DNA of 64,000 nucleotides from Lawsonibacter celer (GTDB lineage Bacteria; Bacillota; Clostridia; Oscillospirales; Oscillospiraceae): positions 914,783-978,782 of the forward strand of contig NZ_JACOEA010000001.1 in the NCBI RefSeq assembly GCF_014281125.1, written 5' to 3'. The notes below the pieces were generated by a model. It was not told where the DNA came from and did not search any database. It worked only from the letters and a program-made list of their open reading frames with translations. Positions 24,437 to 32,274 of this stretch are shown here, piece after piece (position 1 is the stretch's first letter; each line of letters starts with the position of its first letter). Both the position numbers and the translations under genes were made by a program.

Positions 24437-25630
24437 TCAGCCCCGCAGTTCCAAAAGCTTCTGCTTGAGCTCACCCTCGATACGGCCCAGCTCCACCTCG
24501 GCCTCCCGGCGCTTCTGCGCGCCCTCCTGCTGAATCTTCATCACCTCATCCAGGGTGGAAATGAGCTGTTGGTTGGTGTGCTGCAGGGTCTGGATGTCCA
24601 CCACGCTCCGCTCGGCCTCCTTGGCGGTCTCCACCGTGCCCATCTTGAGCATGTCGGCGTTCTTTTTCAGCAGGTCATTGGTCATGCTAGTCACCGCGCT
24701 CTGGGCCTGGGTGGCTTGGCGGGAGTGCTCCAGCCCCAGAGCCAGCACCATCTGGCTCTTCCACAGGGGGATGGTGTTCACCAACGAGGACTGAATCTTC
24801 TCCAACATCAGTGTGTCGTTGTTCTGCAGAAGCCGGGTCTGGGGGCCCATCTGAATGGAGATCATCCTGGTCAGCTCCAGATCGTGGATCTTTTTCTCAA
24901 ACCGGGTGCACATGTTGGCCAGGTCGTTATAGGCCTGGGCATCCTCCTGGGCACCGGTCTGGGCCGCCTTTTTGCGCAGATCCTCCAGCTCGTTCTCCCG
25001 CACCTGCTGAAGGCGCTTTTTGCCCGCCAGGATGTACATGGTCAGCTCCTTGTAGTATTTGGTGTTGAGCTCGTACATCTGGTCCAGCATGGCGATGTCC
25101 TTCATCAGGGTCACCTGGTGCCCCTCCAGCACGGCGACAATTTTGTCCACGTTGGCCTCCGCCTTGGAGTAGGAGGCCTTCATGGCCTCCAGCTCATTGC
25201 GCTTTTTCTTGAAAAAGCCGAAGATGCCCTTCTCCTCCTCCTGGCCGAAGCCCTTGAGCTCCACCACCAGGGAGGATAGGGCCTGGCCCACCTCGCCCAG
25301 GTCCTTGGTGCGCACGGAATTGAGGGTGCTCTCGGAGAAGCCGGCGATGTTCTTCTGCGCCGCCGCGCCGTACTGAAGCACTACGTTGGAATCTGTAATG
25401 TCAATTTTCTGCGCAAAGTCGTTGACCATCTTGCGCTCGGCCTCGGAGAGCTGGCTCTCATCCAGCTGCACAGCCTTGGCGTCCCGCGCCTTCTGCGCCT
25501 CCGCCTCGTCCACGGCCACGGTTGGGTCCAGGGTCAGGGTGGGGGCCGACGGGGCCTGGGCGGCCGCAGCCGCGGTGTTCAAATCCGGAGTCAGGGTCAG
25601 TTCGGGCATCTTATCCTGATTGTCGCTCAT
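24437..25630 (-). CDS. telA: TelA family protein (toxic anion resistance protein)
   Basis: This 397-residue, mostly helical protein matches the TelA family, seen in the pattern FGFFKKKRNELEAMKASYSKAEANVDKIV, VTLMKDIAMLDQMYELN, YKELTMYILAGKKRL and QTRLLQNNDTLMLEKIQSSLVNTIPLWK. The family is named for tellurite resistance and is widely linked to envelope stress and antimicrobial tolerance; the biochemical role is unknown. There is no membrane helix. ATG 25630 follows TGGAGGATAAAAG, so the in-frame start further upstream is rejected. It follows xpaC by 17 bases, the pairing found in other Firmicutes. Confidence 0.92.
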   Translation of the reverse strand: MSDNQDKMPELTLTPDLNTAAAAAQAPSAPTLTLDPTVAVDEAEAQKARDAKAVQLDESQLSEAERKMVNDFAQKIDITDSNVVLQYGAAAQKNIAGFSESTLNSVRTKDLGEVGQALSSLVVELKGFGQEEEKGIFGFFKKKRNELEAMKASYSKAEANVDKIVAVLEGHQVTLMKDIAMLDQMYELNTKYYKELTMYILAGKKRLQQVRENELEDLRKKAAQTGAQEDAQAYNDLANMCTRFEKKIHDLELTRMISIQMGPQTRLLQNNDTLMLEKIQSSLVNTIPLWKSQMVLALGLEHSRQATQAQSAVTSMTNDLLKKNADMLKMGTVETAKEAERSVVDIQTLQHTNQQLISTLDEVMKIQQEGAQKRREAEVELGRIEGELKQKLLELRG

Positions 25631-25647
25631 TCTTTTATCCTCCATTC

Positions 25648-26313
25648 TCACAATTCCATTTTCAGCTGGCCGTCCCCGACCCCTTCCTGGGCCAGGAGCT
25701 GTTCCATTACGGTAATATCGGCAGAGATGTCCAGCGCCTCGTCTGCAAACAGCGCGTCCAGCTGCTTGTCAAACGCCCGGACAATGGTATCCATCATATG
25801 CTCAATCTTGCCCATAGTCCCGTCGATATTGGTCCCCGACACCCCCGCGTCATCCATACGGTCGTATGCGTTGAGCAGCTTGAGTGTGGTGGGCAGGTAG
25901 TAGCTGAGAAAGCGACGGATCTGGGGCAGCTTGCCGGGGTGCTCCGCCACATGGGCGATGATCTTCCGCGTGGTCTCCTCCAGACGGTCGATCTGGGCGG
26001 AAATCGTTTCGTCTTCGATGCTGTCGTTCAGCCGGCGCATCTCCGACAGGGCCCGGTCCCGCTCGGCCATGAGCGCGTCGATCTCCGGATTGCCCGTGGT
26101 CTCCGGTTCGCGCTTCACCTCCGGTTCCGGGTCGGGTACGATCAGGATCTTGTCCGGGAAAAGCCTGCGGCCCAGCAGATAGAGCGCCACAGAGCCCGCT
26201 GCCAGGAGGGCGAAGTGCCACCAGGCGTACATGGGGCCGAACAGCGCCCAAATCACCCAGAGGAGCGCCACGATATACAGCGGCGCCGCCGACTTTTTTA
26301 CGATTTTTGCCAT
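25648..26313 (-). CDS. xpaC: XpaC family protein (5-bromo-4-chloroindolyl phosphate hydrolysis protein)
   Basis: The 221-residue protein has two N-terminal membrane helices (about 11-28 and 32-49) and a helical cytoplasmic part with the XpaC pattern (DRALSEMRRLNDSIEDETISAQIDRLEETTRKI and IRRFLSYYLPTTLKLLNAYDRM). XpaC is named after a phosphatase-linked phenotype, but its biochemical function is unsettled. It regularly precedes telA, as it does here, and is the first gene of a five-gene leftward operon. ATG 26313 is chosen because GGAGGG lies six bases before it; the ATG at 26319 abuts the ribosome site. Confidence 0.88.
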   Translation of the reverse strand: MAKIVKKSAAPLYIVALLWVIWALFGPMYAWWHFALLAAGSVALYLLGRRLFPDKILIVPDPEPEVKREPETTGNPEIDALMAERDRALSEMRRLNDSIEDETISAQIDRLEETTRKIIAHVAEHPGKLPQIRRFLSYYLPTTLKLLNAYDRMDDAGVSGTNIDGTMGKIEHMMDTIVRAFDKQLDALFADEALDISADITVMEQLLAQEGVGDGQLKMEL

Positions 26314-26387
26314 GGACATCCCTCCTGCCGGCCGCCCGTCCGCGCCCTCTGCGCGGTATGGAAACACAGAGCGCATCTTATCTTAAT

Positions 26388-26416
26388 ATTGTACCTTTCC
26401 CGCCTCCAGGTGTCAA
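26388..26416 (-). promoter_or_regulatory. Promoter of the xpaC-telA-lemA-TPM-DUF975 operon
   Basis: On the minus strand TTGACA (26411-26416) and TACAAT (26388-26393) are spaced by 17 bases. Confidence 0.8.
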
Positions 26417-26423
26417 GAACACG

Positions 26424-26452
26424 TTGACTTTCCCGGGAAAACTCAGTATGAT
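26424..26452 (+). promoter_or_regulatory. Promoter of threonine dehydratase
   Basis: TTGACT (26424-26429) and TATGAT (26447-26452) are spaced by 17 bases. This promoter is back to back with the xpaC promoter; the two -35 boxes are only 7 bases apart. Confidence 0.75.
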
Positions 26453-26501
26453 TAGAGCATAAACTCATTTTTGGATGTTGGATAAAGGAAGTCTCTCAAC
26501 T

Positions 26502-27728
26502 ATGCTCACCCTAAAAGAATTTAAACAGGCCCGGAGTGTGCTCTCCGGTGTGATCCTGAACACCAACCTGATCTACAGCAAGTCCTTCTCCAAAGCCGCC
26601 GGCAATCACGTGTACATCAAGCCGGAGAACATGCAGGTCACCGGCGCCTATAAAATCCGTGGCGCTTATTACAAGATCAGCACCCTCAGCGGCGAGGACC
26701 GCTCCCGGGGGCTGATCACCGCTTCGGCGGGCAACCACGCCCAGGGCGTGGCCTACGCCGCCCAGCACGCGGGGGTGAGCGCCACCATTGTCATGCCCAC
26801 CACCACGCCCCTGGTGAAGGTAAACAACACCAAGGACTACGGGGCCAACGTGATCCTCCATGGGGAGACCTTCGACGACGCGGCCGCCCTGGCCGCCAAG
26901 CTCTCCCAGGAGCAGGGACTGACCTATGTCCATCCCTTCAACGACCCCGCCGTGGCCACCGGCCAGGGCACCATCTCCTACGAGATCTTTCAGGACCTGC
27001 CCGACGTGGATGTGATCCTGGTCCCCATCGGTGGCGGCGGACTGGCGGCGGGCGTGTCCACACTTGCCAAGCTGCTCAACCCCAACGTGCAGGTCATCGG
27101 GGTGGAGCCCACGGGCGCGGCCTCCATGAAGGCCAGCCTGGAGGCGGGCCATGTGGTCACACTGGAGCGGGTGGACACCATTGCCGACGGCGTGGCGGTC
27201 AAGACCCCCGGCGACAAGATTTTTCCCTATATCCAGAAAAATATAGACCAGATCATCACCATCGACGACAGCGAGCTGGTGGACGCCTTCCTGGATGTGA
27301 TGGAAAAGCACAAAATGGTTGTGGAGAATGCCGGCCTGCTTACCATCGCCGCGCTCTCCCACCTAGACTGCAGGGGTAAAAATGTGGTCAGCGTCCTCTC
27401 CGGCGGCAACATGGACGTCATCACCGTGGCCAGTCTGGTCCAGCACGGGCTAATCAACCGCGGGCGGGTGTTCTCCTTCTCGGTACAGCTGCCCGACCGC
27501 CCCGGCGAGCTGCTGCGGGTGGCGGAAATTGTGGCCAGGGAGAACGGCAACATCATCAAGCTGGAGCACAACCAGTTCGTCAACATCAACCGCCAGAGCG
27601 GCGTGGAACTGCGGGTCACCTTGGAGGCCTTCGGCCACGCCCACAAGCGGGCCATTCTGGACGCCATGTGCCAGGCCGGTTATCAGGCGCGGGAATGCCA
27701 CACAAACCAGCTGTACAACCAGGTATAA
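26502..27728 (+). CDS. ilvA: Threonine ammonia-lyase with C-terminal ACT domain
   Basis: This PLP enzyme deaminates threonine to 2-oxobutyrate, the entry to isoleucine synthesis or to propionate formation. The 408 residues include the PLP lysine K51 in GAYKIRGAY, the SAGNHAQGVAYAA signature, the phosphate-binding GGGGLAAG loop, and a C-terminal ACT domain (about 328-408) starting at SFSVQLPDRPGELLRV. A single ACT domain of this type is found in the short biosynthetic/catabolic class (TdcB-like extended forms), so the symbol is tentative. I chose ATG 26502 behind AAAGGAAG; an in-frame ATG at 26475 lacks a ribosome site. Confidence 0.92.
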   Translation: MLTLKEFKQARSVLSGVILNTNLIYSKSFSKAAGNHVYIKPENMQVTGAYKIRGAYYKISTLSGEDRSRGLITASAGNHAQGVAYAAQHAGVSATIVMPTTTPLVKVNNTKDYGANVILHGETFDDAAALAAKLSQEQGLTYVHPFNDPAVATGQGTISYEIFQDLPDVDVILVPIGGGGLAAGVSTLAKLLNPNVQVIGVEPTGAASMKASLEAGHVVTLERVDTIADGVAVKTPGDKIFPYIQKNIDQIITIDDSELVDAFLDVMEKHKMVVENAGLLTIAALSHLDCRGKNVVSVLSGGNMDVITVASLVQHGLINRGRVFSFSVQLPDRPGELLRVAEIVARENGNIIKLEHNQFVNINRQSGVELRVTLEAFGHAHKRAILDAMCQAGYQARECHTNQLYNQV

Positions 27729-27739
27729 CCTGATCTGCC

Positions 27740-27772
27740 GCCGCCCGCCGGGAGGCTGTCCCGGCGGGCGGC
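27740..27772 (+). terminator. GC-rich hairpin after threonine dehydratase
   Basis: A perfect 14-base-pair stem with a 5-base loop follows the stop codon by 11 bases. There is no T run, so termination efficiency is uncertain. The remaining 210 bases before rpe show no clear gene. Confidence 0.5.
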
Positions 27773-27982
27773 TATCTGAAATGCGGCGCGCAATTCCGGG
27801 GGCAGGGCCGCCGGGCCGGACGTATGTGGGAGCCGGGGGAGAACCGGCGGGGCGCCCGGGCGTCATCCGCTTGGTGTATCCTATGCGCCCACCTCCGGGA
27901 CCGTGTGCCCTCCGGGAATGTCCTGTTCCTCTTTTATACCTTACCACAGTTTTGTAACGTCAGTGAAAGGTTGCGTTAAACT

Positions 27983-28633
27983 ATGATTAAAATTGCGCCT
28001 TCGATCCTCTCCGCCGATTTTGCCAATCTGGAGCGGGATATTGCCCGGGTGGCCCGTGGCGGGGCCGACTGGCTTCACGTGGATGTGATGGATGGAAACT
28101 TTGTGCCCAATATCACCCTCGGCCCCCCGGTGGTCCAATCCGTGCGGGCGTGCACCGACCTGTTTCTGGACGTACACCTGATGATCGACAAGCCCGTGCG
28201 CTATATCGAGGCCTTCGCCCGGGCCGGGGCCGACCTGATCTCCGTCCATCTGGAGGCCGACCACCCCACCCGCATCGCCGAGGCCCTGCGGGAGATGGAC
28301 CGGTGCGGGGTGCACAAGGCGGTGGCCCTACGCCCCATCACCGCCGCCCGCGCGGTGCTGCCCTATCTGGAGCAGCTGGACCTGGTGCTGGTGATGACCG
28401 TGGAGCCCGGCTTCGGTGGACAGGCCTTCATGGAGGAGCAGCTGGAGACCGTGGCCCAGATGCGGGCGCTCATTGCGCGCCATAACCCTGCCTGCCGCCT
28501 GGAGGTGGACGGCGGGGTCAACGCCAAGACCGCCCCCCGGGTGATTGCCGCCGGCGCGGACACCCTGGTGGCCGGCTCCGCCGTGTACGGTGCGGCGGAC
28601 CCCGCCGCCGCCATCGCCGCCCTGCGCGGGTAA
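27983..28633 (+). CDS. rpe: Ribulose-phosphate 3-epimerase
   Basis: Rpe interconverts ribulose 5-phosphate and xylulose 5-phosphate in the pentose phosphate pathway. The 216-residue TIM barrel shows all signatures: APSILSADFANLE at the N-terminus, HVDVMDGNFVPNITLGP with metal ligands, HLEAD, LVMTVEPGFGGQAF and the phosphate-binding VDGGVNAKTAP and GADTLVAGSAVYG. The ATG follows AAAGG at 27966-27970. It is probably co-transcribed with recR, whose start lies 14 bases downstream, an arrangement without obvious functional meaning. The split transketolase of this window acts on the same sugars. Confidence 0.96.
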   Translation: MIKIAPSILSADFANLERDIARVARGGADWLHVDVMDGNFVPNITLGPPVVQSVRACTDLFLDVHLMIDKPVRYIEAFARAGADLISVHLEADHPTRIAEALREMDRCGVHKAVALRPITAARAVLPYLEQLDLVLVMTVEPGFGGQAFMEEQLETVAQMRALIARHNPACRLEVDGGVNAKTAPRVIAAGADTLVAGSAVYGAADPAAAIAALRG

Positions 28634-28646
28634 GGGGGAGCGGCCT

Positions 28647-29249
28647 ATGGAATATTTTCCCCCCGCTCTGGAGCGCCTGGTGGAGCAGTTTGCCCGTCTG
28701 CCCGGAGTCGGGCGCAAATCCGCCCAGCGGCTGGCCTTTTTCGTCCTCGCCCTGCCGGAGGAGGAGGCCGCCGCCTTTGCCGACGCCATTGTCTCCGCCA
28801 AGCGCTCTATCCACTGCTGCCCCGTGTGCCAGAACTTTGCCGAGGGTGATGGGCTGTGCCCCATCTGCGCCAGCCCCAAGCGGGACCAGAGCGTCATCTG
28901 CGTGGTGGCCGACCCCAAGGACGTGATCGCTATGGAGCGCTCCCGGGAGTACACAGGCACCTATCACGTGCTCCACGGCGTCATCTCCCCCATGAATCAC
29001 GTGGGGCCGGATGATCTGCACATCCGGGAGCTGACTGCAAGGGTGGCCTGCGGCGGCGTGGCCGAGGTCATTATGGCCACCAACCCGGACACTGAGGGAG
29101 AGGCCACCGCCATGTATCTCTCCCGGCTGCTCAAGCCCTTTCAGGTGAAGGTTACGCGCCTGGCCTACGGCATCCCGGTGGGCAGCCATCTGGAGTACGC
29201 CGACGACGCCACCCTCCTGCGCGCCCTGGAGGGCCGCAGGGAGATGTAA
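28647..29249 (+). CDS. recR: Recombination mediator protein RecR
   Basis: RecR, with RecF and RecO, loads RecA on gapped DNA. The 200-residue length is standard. The domains occur in order: helix-hairpin-helix LPGVGRKSAQRLAF (about 18-31), a Cys4 zinc finger CPVC...CPIC (57-75), and a Toprim domain starting at VICVVADPKDVIAME and containing VIMATNPDTEGEATA. ATG 28647 is preceded by AAGGGGGAG, and the upstream open frame inside rpe is rejected. dnaX or a YbaB gene, frequent partners, are not adjacent. A strong terminator lies about 110 bases downstream. Confidence 0.96.
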   Translation: MEYFPPALERLVEQFARLPGVGRKSAQRLAFFVLALPEEEAAAFADAIVSAKRSIHCCPVCQNFAEGDGLCPICASPKRDQSVICVVADPKDVIAMERSREYTGTYHVLHGVISPMNHVGPDDLHIRELTARVACGGVAEVIMATNPDTEGEATAMYLSRLLKPFQVKVTRLAYGIPVGSHLEYADDATLLRALEGRREM

Positions 29250-29357
29250 ATTCGCCTCAACCGCGGAAATCCGGGCATCAGAACGTGCCGCCCAGACCCT
29301 TTTGTCCGGGGCGCTTCTTGTACTGCGGGACGCCGGTCAATCCGGCAATCAAAACAA

Positions 29358-29402
29358 AACAGCGCCTGCCGCCTAATGGGCGGCAGGCGCTGTTCGTTTT
29401 TT
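29358..29402 (+). terminator. Terminator after recR
   Basis: A perfect 16-base-pair stem (AACAGCGCCTGCCGCC / GGCGGCAGGCGCTGTT) with a 5-base loop is followed by CGTTTTTT. The A-rich left flank means it may also serve the converging marR gene. Confidence 0.93.
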
Positions 29403-29407
29403 CCGGG

Positions 29408-29830
29408 TTACTTCAATTCCAGGTCCGCAATGACAATCAGCGCGCGGCGGAGGGCCTCCTGTTCCTCCACGGAAAAGGGGGCGAGCACCCGTTGGTTCAT
29501 TTCTTCGATAATTGCCTCCACCGGCGCCTGTAGCTCCAGCCCCCGCTTGGTAGGAGAGACCCGGATGGTCCGGCGGTTCTCTGAGTCGATGGCCCGGTCG
29601 ATCAGGCCGTTTTTCTGCATCCGGTCCAGAATGCTGGACACCGAGGATGCCTCCAGGTGCAGGATCTCCCCAATCTGCTTGGGCGTCAGTCTCCCCTCTC
29701 TCCACAGGCAACTGAGTACGCCGTACTGGGCGGGGGTAATGCCGTGGGGAGCCAGCCGGGCATTCAAGTATTGAAAAACCGTATGTTGGGAAGCGCTGAG
29801 CAGAAAATTGATGCAGCGGTATAATTCCAT
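29408..29830 (-). CDS. MarR-family transcriptional regulator
   Basis: The 140-residue protein has the MarR winged helix (ITPAQYGVLSCLWREGRLTPKQIGEILHLEASSVSSILDRMQKNGLI, about residues 28-72) and the wing DSENRRTIRVSPT. ATG 29830 follows AGGAGTG; the in-frame ATG at 29854 overlaps the -10 box and is rejected. The gene is divergent from an acyl-CoA dehydrogenase, and a dyad covers its own -35 box, so it probably controls both genes. The ligand could be an acyl-CoA or aromatic acid, but this is inference. Confidence 0.9.
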   Translation of the reverse strand: MELYRCINFLLSASQHTVFQYLNARLAPHGITPAQYGVLSCLWREGRLTPKQIGEILHLEASSVSSILDRMQKNGLIDRAIDSENRRTIRVSPTKRGLELQAPVEAIIEEMNQRVLAPFSVEEQEALRRALIVIADLELK

Positions 29831-29852
29831 TTTTATCACTCCTGTGCTTGAC

Positions 29853-29882
29853 ATTATACTATGGCTGTGCTAATATTGTCAA
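29853..29882 (-). promoter_or_regulatory. Near-consensus promoter of the marR gene
   Basis: On the minus strand TTGACA (29877-29882) and TATAAT (29853-29858) are separated by 18 bases. Confidence 0.85.
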
Positions 29883-29891
29883 CGTCAACAA
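29876..29891. promoter_or_regulatory. Candidate MarR operator in the divergent region
   Basis: TTGTCAACGTCAACAA is a 16-base dyad with palindromic ends (TTGT/ACAA) and centre (ACGT). It covers the marR -35 box and lies upstream of the acyl-CoA dehydrogenase gene. Confidence 0.45.
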
Positions 29892-29965
29892 CTTTTCTTA
29901 TGCAGAAATGTTTTAATAAAAAATTATACGTATTCAAAATTTTTAAGTAACAGGAGGAAACAGAC

Positions 29966-31108
29966 ATGAATTTCGAACTCAGTGAACAGCAGAGAGCCAT
30001 TCAAAAACTGGCCCGGGACTTTGCAGAGAGGGAGCTTCTCCCTGGCGTTCTGGAGCGGGACGCCCAGGAAATTTTCCCCCTGGACGCATTCCGGAAGCTG
30101 GGGGCCATGGGCCTGTACGGCCTGCCCTATCCGAAGGAGTTTGGGGGTATGGGAGGCTCTCCGCTGGACTATGTGCTGGCCGTGGAGGAGATCTCCAAGG
30201 TGGACGCGGCTTTCGGCATCTCCTTCTCGGTGAACACCTCTCTCTATGGCGGCAGCATTATGAACTCCTCCGCCACGGAGGAGCAGAAAAAGCGGTTCCT
30301 CTCCCCTATTGCCAGCGGCAAGGCCATCGGCTCCTTCGGTCTGACTGAGCCCAATGCCGGCAGCGACGCGGCGGGCCAGCAGACCATCGCCGTCCGGGAC
30401 GGGGACGACTATATTCTCAACGGCTCCAAGTGCTTTAACACCAACGGTCCTGTGGCCGACTACACGGTGATTTACTGCCTGACCGACCCCTCCATTGGTA
30501 CCAAGAGCATGGCCGCCTTCGTGGTGGAAAAGGGCACGCCCGGCTTCACCGTGGGCAAGCGGGAGGACAAGATGGGAATCCGCTCCGCCCAGGTGTCCGA
30601 CCTGCACCTGCATGATGTGCGGGTCTCCGCCGACCACATGATCGCCAAGCCCGGCGAGGGCTTCAAGCTGGCTATGAAAACCCTGGACGGCGGTCGCATC
30701 GGCGTGGGCGCCCAGGCGCTGGGCATTGCCAAGGGCGCCTTTGAGATCGCCCGGAAGTATATGATGGAACGGGTGCAGTTCGGCAAGCCCATCTGTAAGC
30801 AGCAGTATCTGGCCTTCCGGATGGCGGAGCTGTACACGGAGATTGAAAAGGCGGAGCTGCTGCTCTACAAGGCCGCCGTGCTGGAGGGGGAGGGCAAGCC
30901 CTTTACCGCCGCCGCGGCCATGGCCAAGATGACCTGCTCCGACACCGCCATGCGGGTAGCCACCGAATGCGTCCAGCTGCTGGGCGGCAACGGCTATATG
31001 AAGGGTTACCATGTGGAGCGCATGATGCGTGACGCCAAGATCACCCAAATTTACGAGGGTACCAACGAGATTCAGCGTCTAGTCATCAGCGGTGGACTGT
31101 TCCGCTGA
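29966..31108 (+). CDS. Acyl-CoA dehydrogenase, butyryl-CoA dehydrogenase type (second copy)
   Basis: Like the copy at 14225-15367 this is a 380-residue short-chain acyl-CoA dehydrogenase; the two align without gaps and share most residues by eye. Signatures include FGLTEPNAGSDAAGQ, YMMERVQFGKPI and the catalytic glutamate E364 in YEGTNEI. It follows an ACAGGAGGAAAC ribosome site and is divergent from a MarR gene that may control it. Unlike the first copy it has a GC-rich codon pattern. It is a single-gene unit followed by two long hairpins. Without etfAB nearby, I cannot say whether it works in butyrate synthesis or acyl-CoA oxidation. Confidence 0.93.
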   Translation: MNFELSEQQRAIQKLARDFAERELLPGVLERDAQEIFPLDAFRKLGAMGLYGLPYPKEFGGMGGSPLDYVLAVEEISKVDAAFGISFSVNTSLYGGSIMNSSATEEQKKRFLSPIASGKAIGSFGLTEPNAGSDAAGQQTIAVRDGDDYILNGSKCFNTNGPVADYTVIYCLTDPSIGTKSMAAFVVEKGTPGFTVGKREDKMGIRSAQVSDLHLHDVRVSADHMIAKPGEGFKLAMKTLDGGRIGVGAQALGIAKGAFEIARKYMMERVQFGKPICKQQYLAFRMAELYTEIEKAELLLYKAAVLEGEGKPFTAAAAMAKMTCSDTAMRVATECVQLLGGNGYMKGYHVERMMRDAKITQIYEGTNEIQRLVISGGLFR

Positions 31109-31117
31109 TGCCGAAAA

Positions 31118-31162
31118 TTGGCCCGCATGCGCCCCGGCAAAACCGGGGTGCATGCGGGCCAA
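31118..31162. repeat. Long hairpin after the acyl-CoA dehydrogenase gene
   Basis: A 20-base-pair stem with one G-T pair (left arm 31118-31137, right arm 31143-31162) and a CAAAA loop follows the stop codon by 9 bases. It is probably a terminator or 3' stabiliser, although no T run follows. Confidence 0.7.
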
Positions 31163-31216
31163 CTGAATATGGACGGGGTTTGTTTCCTCCGTTCCGACGT
31201 CAGGTCTCCGTTTTCC

Positions 31217-31272
31217 CGCCCCCTGCCTCTATGGGTGCAGCCTGGGAACGGCGCCCATAGAGGCAGGGGGCG
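31217..31272. repeat. Second long hairpin between convergent genes
   Basis: A perfect 19-base inverted repeat (31217-31235 and 31254-31272) with an 18-base loop ends 4 bases before the stop codon of the leftward asparaginase gene. Neither side has a T run. Confidence 0.7.
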
Positions 31273-31275
31273 TTC

Positions 31276-32274
31276 TCACGACGCGCAAATCTCTCCCGCC
31301 AAACTGGTTTCAAACATGCGGCGGACCTCGCCCAAATCCTCTGTCTGCCCCAGGGCCCACATGAGCTTGGTCACCGCGGCCTCGGTGGTCATGTCCCGGC
31401 CCGGGATGACCCCCTCTGCCAGCGCCCGCTGACCCACCTCATAGAGGGAAAAGTCGCTGGGCTCATAAAGACACTGACTGCACACCACCACGGCGATCCC
31501 GGCCCGGGCGGCCGCCCGCAGCTTGGCCGTAAGGTCGCGGCGGATAAAGTGCAGGCCGCCGGCGCCGAAGGCCTCGATCACAATGCCCCGGTAGTGCATC
31601 TGAAGCAGCATGTCAAACAGCTCCGGATCCAGGCCCGGGGTGAGCTTGATGAGAAATACCTTTGGGCAAAGGCGGTCCCGCAGCTCACAGTCCCCCCGTA
31701 CCGCCGGAATGGACTGCCTATGTATCTCCAGCCCCTTGCCGTCCACCACAGCGGCCAGGGGCCAGTTGACGCTCTCAAACGCGTCAAAGTCTGTGGTCCT
31801 GATTTTCACCCCGCGACAGCCCAGCATCACCTTCCGGTCAAAGGCCAGAAAAACCCCCGGCACTGCCGAGGCAGCCATGGCCAGGGCTGTGCGCAGATTC
31901 TCCAGGCCGTCGGTCAGCGGGTGGCCCATGGGCAGCTGGGAGCCGGTGAGCACCACGGGAATCCGGATCCCCTGCAGCATGAAGGACAGCATGGAGGCCG
32001 TATAGGCCATGGTATCCGTCCCATGGGTGATGACGATCCCGTCATAGTCCTCCCGGCTGCGGAACACATGCCCCGCGATCACCTGCCACTCCTCCGGCTG
32101 GATGTTGGAGGAGTCGAGGTGCAAAATATCCCGGATGGACACCTGATAGTGCTCCCACACCCCGTGCGGGAGCATCCCGGCCAATGTGGCGCCATTCAGT
32201 CCGGGCGCCAGCCCCTCTCTTGTGGGCAGGCAGGCAATGGTGCCTCCCGTGGTCAGCAGCAAGACCTTTTTCAT
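31276..32274 (-). CDS. ansA: L-asparaginase, type I (cytoplasmic)
   Basis: Asparaginase hydrolyses asparagine to aspartate and ammonia. The 332-residue protein has both active-site motifs: the nucleophile T12 in TTGGTIA and the THGTDTMAYTAS motif near residues 84-95. There is no signal peptide, so it is the cytoplasmic type. The start ATG directly follows the TAA stop of the flavodoxin-fold gene (TAAATG), so translation of both is likely coupled. The upstream genes are a flavodoxin-fold oxidoreductase and a CoA-transferase; the connection of these three is unclear. Confidence 0.93.
   Translation of the reverse strand: MKKVLLLTTGGTIACLPTREGLAPGLNGATLAGMLPHGVWEHYQVSIRDILHLDSSNIQPEEWQVIAGHVFRSREDYDGIVITHGTDTMAYTASMLSFMLQGIRIPVVLTGSQLPMGHPLTDGLENLRTALAMAASAVPGVFLAFDRKVMLGCRGVKIRTTDFDAFESVNWPLAAVVDGKGLEIHRQSIPAVRGDCELRDRLCPKVFLIKLTPGLDPELFDMLLQMHYRGIVIEAFGAGGLHFIRRDLTAKLRAAARAGIAVVVCSQCLYEPSDFSLYEVGQRALAEGVIPGRDMTTEAAVTKLMWALGQTEDLGEVRRMFETSLAGEICAS

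Noticed and set aside
23096..25279. A 727-residue plus-strand frame opposite the TPM, lemA and telA genes
   Set aside because: All three minus-strand genes are recognisable families; the plus frame is an artefact of their codon bias.
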